This document shows positions 62,249 to 64,000 of a stretch of DNA of 64,000 bases, piece after piece. The translations under genes were made by a program, and so were the position numbers. Position 1 is the stretch's first letter; the number at the start of each line of letters is the position of its first letter. Under the pieces are notes generated by a model. That model searched no databases. It saw nothing but the letters and a program-made list of their open reading frames with translations, and was not told the origin of the DNA. This stretch comes from Candidatus Aalborgicola bjergmarkensis (GTDB lineage Bacteria > Pseudomonadota > Gammaproteobacteria > Burkholderiales > Burkholderiaceae_C), in NCBI GenBank assembly GCA_016708725.1, contig JADJFE010000006.1, positions 248,001 through 312,000 of the forward strand. Direction: 5' to 3'.

Positions 62249-64000
62249 GTGCTCACTGTGAACGAAGTAAGGCAGCGCCTATCCATCAAGGCGCGCCTGT
62301 TGCTACTGGTCATGGCAATGGCGTTGGCCCTTGCCCTGTGTATGTCCGTTGGTATTTTTATGGACATGCAGGAGTCCGTCGACGCAACCAAGGCGAATCT
62401 GCGCTCATTTGCAAAGCTGCTGACCCACACCACCAACAGCAAAATTACCACTGCACGCAAAACCCTGGAATATCTGGCCGAACGTCCTCTTGTCAAGCAG
62501 CTAGACCCCAGTAACTGCGACGTGATTTTGCAAGACATCCTGGCCATCAACCACGAAAACCACTACGCGAATGTCACCTATACCAATATGGACGGATTGG
62601 CGGTCTGTTCCGCGCTGGCGCAACCCGATGGCAAGCCTGTCAATGTGGGCAAGACTGCGTGGTTCCAGAATTTTCTCAAAACCAAAGAATTCCGCGTCGG
62701 AGAGCCTTTCATGGGGCCAATTTCAAAAAAATGGGTTAGCGTTCTGAGCGTGCCGATCTGGAATCAGCACCATGCAATGATCGGTGGCGTTCAAATTCCC
62801 CTCGATCTTGGGGACTTCGATCCCAAACTCCCTACCAATTTTCTCCCTGAAGGAAGCCGTTACGGTTTCTTCTCGGAGGACGGTGTCCTGATCTGGCGCA
62901 ACGTAGACCCCAATCGCGCGATAGGAACCCGGCCTGATGCAGATGCGACCCGCAAGTTACTCCAAATCAAAAATGGCGAATTCGAAGGTGTAGCGGGGGA
63001 TGGTGTGCGCCGTTTTTACGCCGTGCTCTCCATGACGGAGGTTGGCTGGATTGCCTTCGTTGGCGTGCCCGTAACAGAGATATACGCTAAAGCACGACAG
63101 CGTGCTTATGTTGGTGCAGGCATTTCCCTATTGGTAATCGCCATACTGGTACGACTGGCCTTGGTCACCACGCGGCGCATCACCAGACCGATTGCAGAAC
63201 TGGAAAGTGCTGCACGCGCAGTTTTCAACGGGCATCTTGACACCAAGGTCTCGACCGACGCACCGAGCGAAATAGCCAACGTGGCGGCTGCGTTTAATGT
63301 CATGACACAAAGGATTCATTCTTCCACCCGGCAACTGGAAGCAGAAATTGAAGAACGCAAGCAAATAGAAGCGGCCCTGCAGGCAAGCGAGCAACGCTTT
63401 CGGGATTTGTTTGAATGCTCCCCCGATCCCGCTTGCCTGATAAAGAATCGTCGGATCATGGATTGCAATCTGGCTGCGGTCAAAATCCTTGGTTATGCCA
63501 GCCGGGAAGAACTCCTGGCAGCCATTCACCTGGTACTCTCGCCCGAGTTTCAGCCCAATGGCCGTACGTCGCTCGAAAAAGCCGAAGAAATGCTGCAAAT
63601 CGCTTTTCAGCGCGGCATCCATCGGTTTGAGTGGACACTGAAACACCATGACGGCCACTGTTTCCCGGTGGAAGTCACGCTGGCCAAAATCATTTTGCAA
63701 GGGGATGACATCCTGTACTGCATCTGGCGTGACATCACCGAGCGCAAGCAATTGGAAGAACAGGTGCGCCATCTGGCGTTTTTTGACCCGCTCACCGGAC
63801 TGCCGAACCGCCGCTTGCTGCGTGATCGCCTGCATCAGGCCATGGAGTCAAGCAAGCGCAATGGACGCTATTGCGCGCTGGTGATTCTTGACCTGGACAA
63901 TTTCAAGCCACTCAATGATACGCATGGACATGCTTGTGGCGACCTGCTGCTGGTTGCCGTTGCGCAGCGGCTCAGAGCCTGCGTCCCCACGGCGGACACG
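62249..64000 (+). CDS. Sensor diguanylate cyclase, cut by the window end
   Basis: The frame is open from GTG 62249 (a second GTG is at 62258) to the window edge, 584 codons. It has an N-terminal helix (about 17-37), a periplasmic Cache-like sensor (about 45-275; NMDGLAVCSAL, YGFFSEDGVLIWR), a second helix, HAMP (TRRITRPIAELESAARAV) and coiled coil. PAS (FRDLFECSPDPACLIKNRRI) and the start of GGDEF (FDPLTGLPNRRLLRDRL; LVILDLDNFKPLNDTHGHAC) follow. The GGDEF active loop itself lies past the edge. Confidence 0.88.
   Translation, partial: MLTVNEVRQRLSIKARLLLLVMAMALALALCMSVGIFMDMQESVDATKANLRSFAKLLTHTTNSKITTARKTLEYLAERPLVKQLDPSNCDVILQDILAINHENHYANVTYTNMDGLAVCSALAQPDGKPVNVGKTAWFQNFLKTKEFRVGEPFMGPISKKWVSVLSVPIWNQHHAMIGGVQIPLDLGDFDPKLPTNFLPEGSRYGFFSEDGVLIWRNVDPNRAIGTRPDADATRKLLQIKNGEFEGVAGDGVRRFYAVLSMTEVGWIAFVGVPVTEIYAKARQRAYVGAGISLLVIAILVRLALVTTRRITRPIAELESAARAVFNGHLDTKVSTDAPSEIANVAAAFNVMTQRIHSSTRQLEAEIEERKQIEAALQASEQRFRDLFECSPDPACLIKNRRIMDCNLAAVKILGYASREELLAAIHLVLSPEFQPNGRTSLEKAEEMLQIAFQRGIHRFEWTLKHHDGHCFPVEVTLAKIILQGDDILYCIWRDITERKQLEEQVRHLAFFDPLTGLPNRRLLRDRLHQAMESSKRNGRYCALVILDLDNFKPLNDTHGHACGDLLLVAVAQRLRACVPTADT

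Overview
The window looks like a chromosomal accessory region of a high-GC betaproteobacterium, probably Burkholderiales (Comamonadaceae-like). I infer this from protein style, IS families (IS21, IS1634, IS1595), a group II intron remnant and the Gram-negative envelope genes (MltD, OmpA, ECF sigma with membrane anti-sigma). I cannot name the genus. There are no rRNA or tRNA genes, no CRISPR array and no phage structural genes.

The centrepiece is an exported caspase-like protease network. Six caspase (C14) genes look intact and two are 5'-truncated. Four carry a C-terminal formylglycine-generating-enzyme-like (FGE, C-type lectin fold) domain whose last ~40 residues vary exactly as diversity-generating retroelement (DGR) variable regions do: changes fall at positions explained by adenines in an inferred template, A-free codons are invariant, and three of the four copies end in a short hairpin centred on the stop codon. 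A fifth caspase ends in a DUF1566 domain, and two orphan copies of its 3' end with different variable codons lie elsewhere. Neither reverse transcriptase nor template repeat is in the window.

The network appears to be one regulon. Upstream of eleven transcription units I find the same two-block element, (T/C)GA(C/T)(A/G)-N15-CGT, always with exactly 15 bp between blocks. It precedes the ECF sigma gene itself, the FtsW/RodA-PBP fusion, the WD40-caspase operon, mltD, a pseudokinase and its divergent neighbour, the DUF1566 caspase, and the 34-43 kb operon. That operon encodes three caspases, DUF4384-like proteins, an OmpA-like protein and a serpin with predicted P1 lysine. Bacterial metacaspases cleave after Arg/Lys, so the serpin is a candidate built-in inhibitor.

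Layout: 0-3 kb, frameshifted operon with a MotA-like protein and a truncated caspase-FGE gene; 3.3-4.7 kb, sigma and anti-sigma; 4.9-13.8 kb, WD40-caspase, unknown protein and FtsW-PBP fusion; 14-16 kb, AAA ATPase and a deletion derivative; 16-20 kb, caspase-FGE and mltD; 20-33 kb, repeat-rich DNA with two DUF1703-type ATPase/nucleases, a second AAA ATPase, DUF1566 caspase, decayed tnpB and truncated caspase-FGE; 34-44 kb, caspase/serpin operon; 44-55 kb, group II intron remnant and an IS1634-like element split by an 8.1-kb IS21-type insertion; 55-60.9 kb, toxin-antitoxin genes, MITE-like repeats and IS1595; 60.9-64 kb, two membrane GGDEF-type proteins, the last cut by the window end.

Repeats shape the region. 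A ~50-bp element (called R1 here) occurs about twenty times, a ~300-bp element (R2) four times, and many gene ends survive as internal-deletion remnants.
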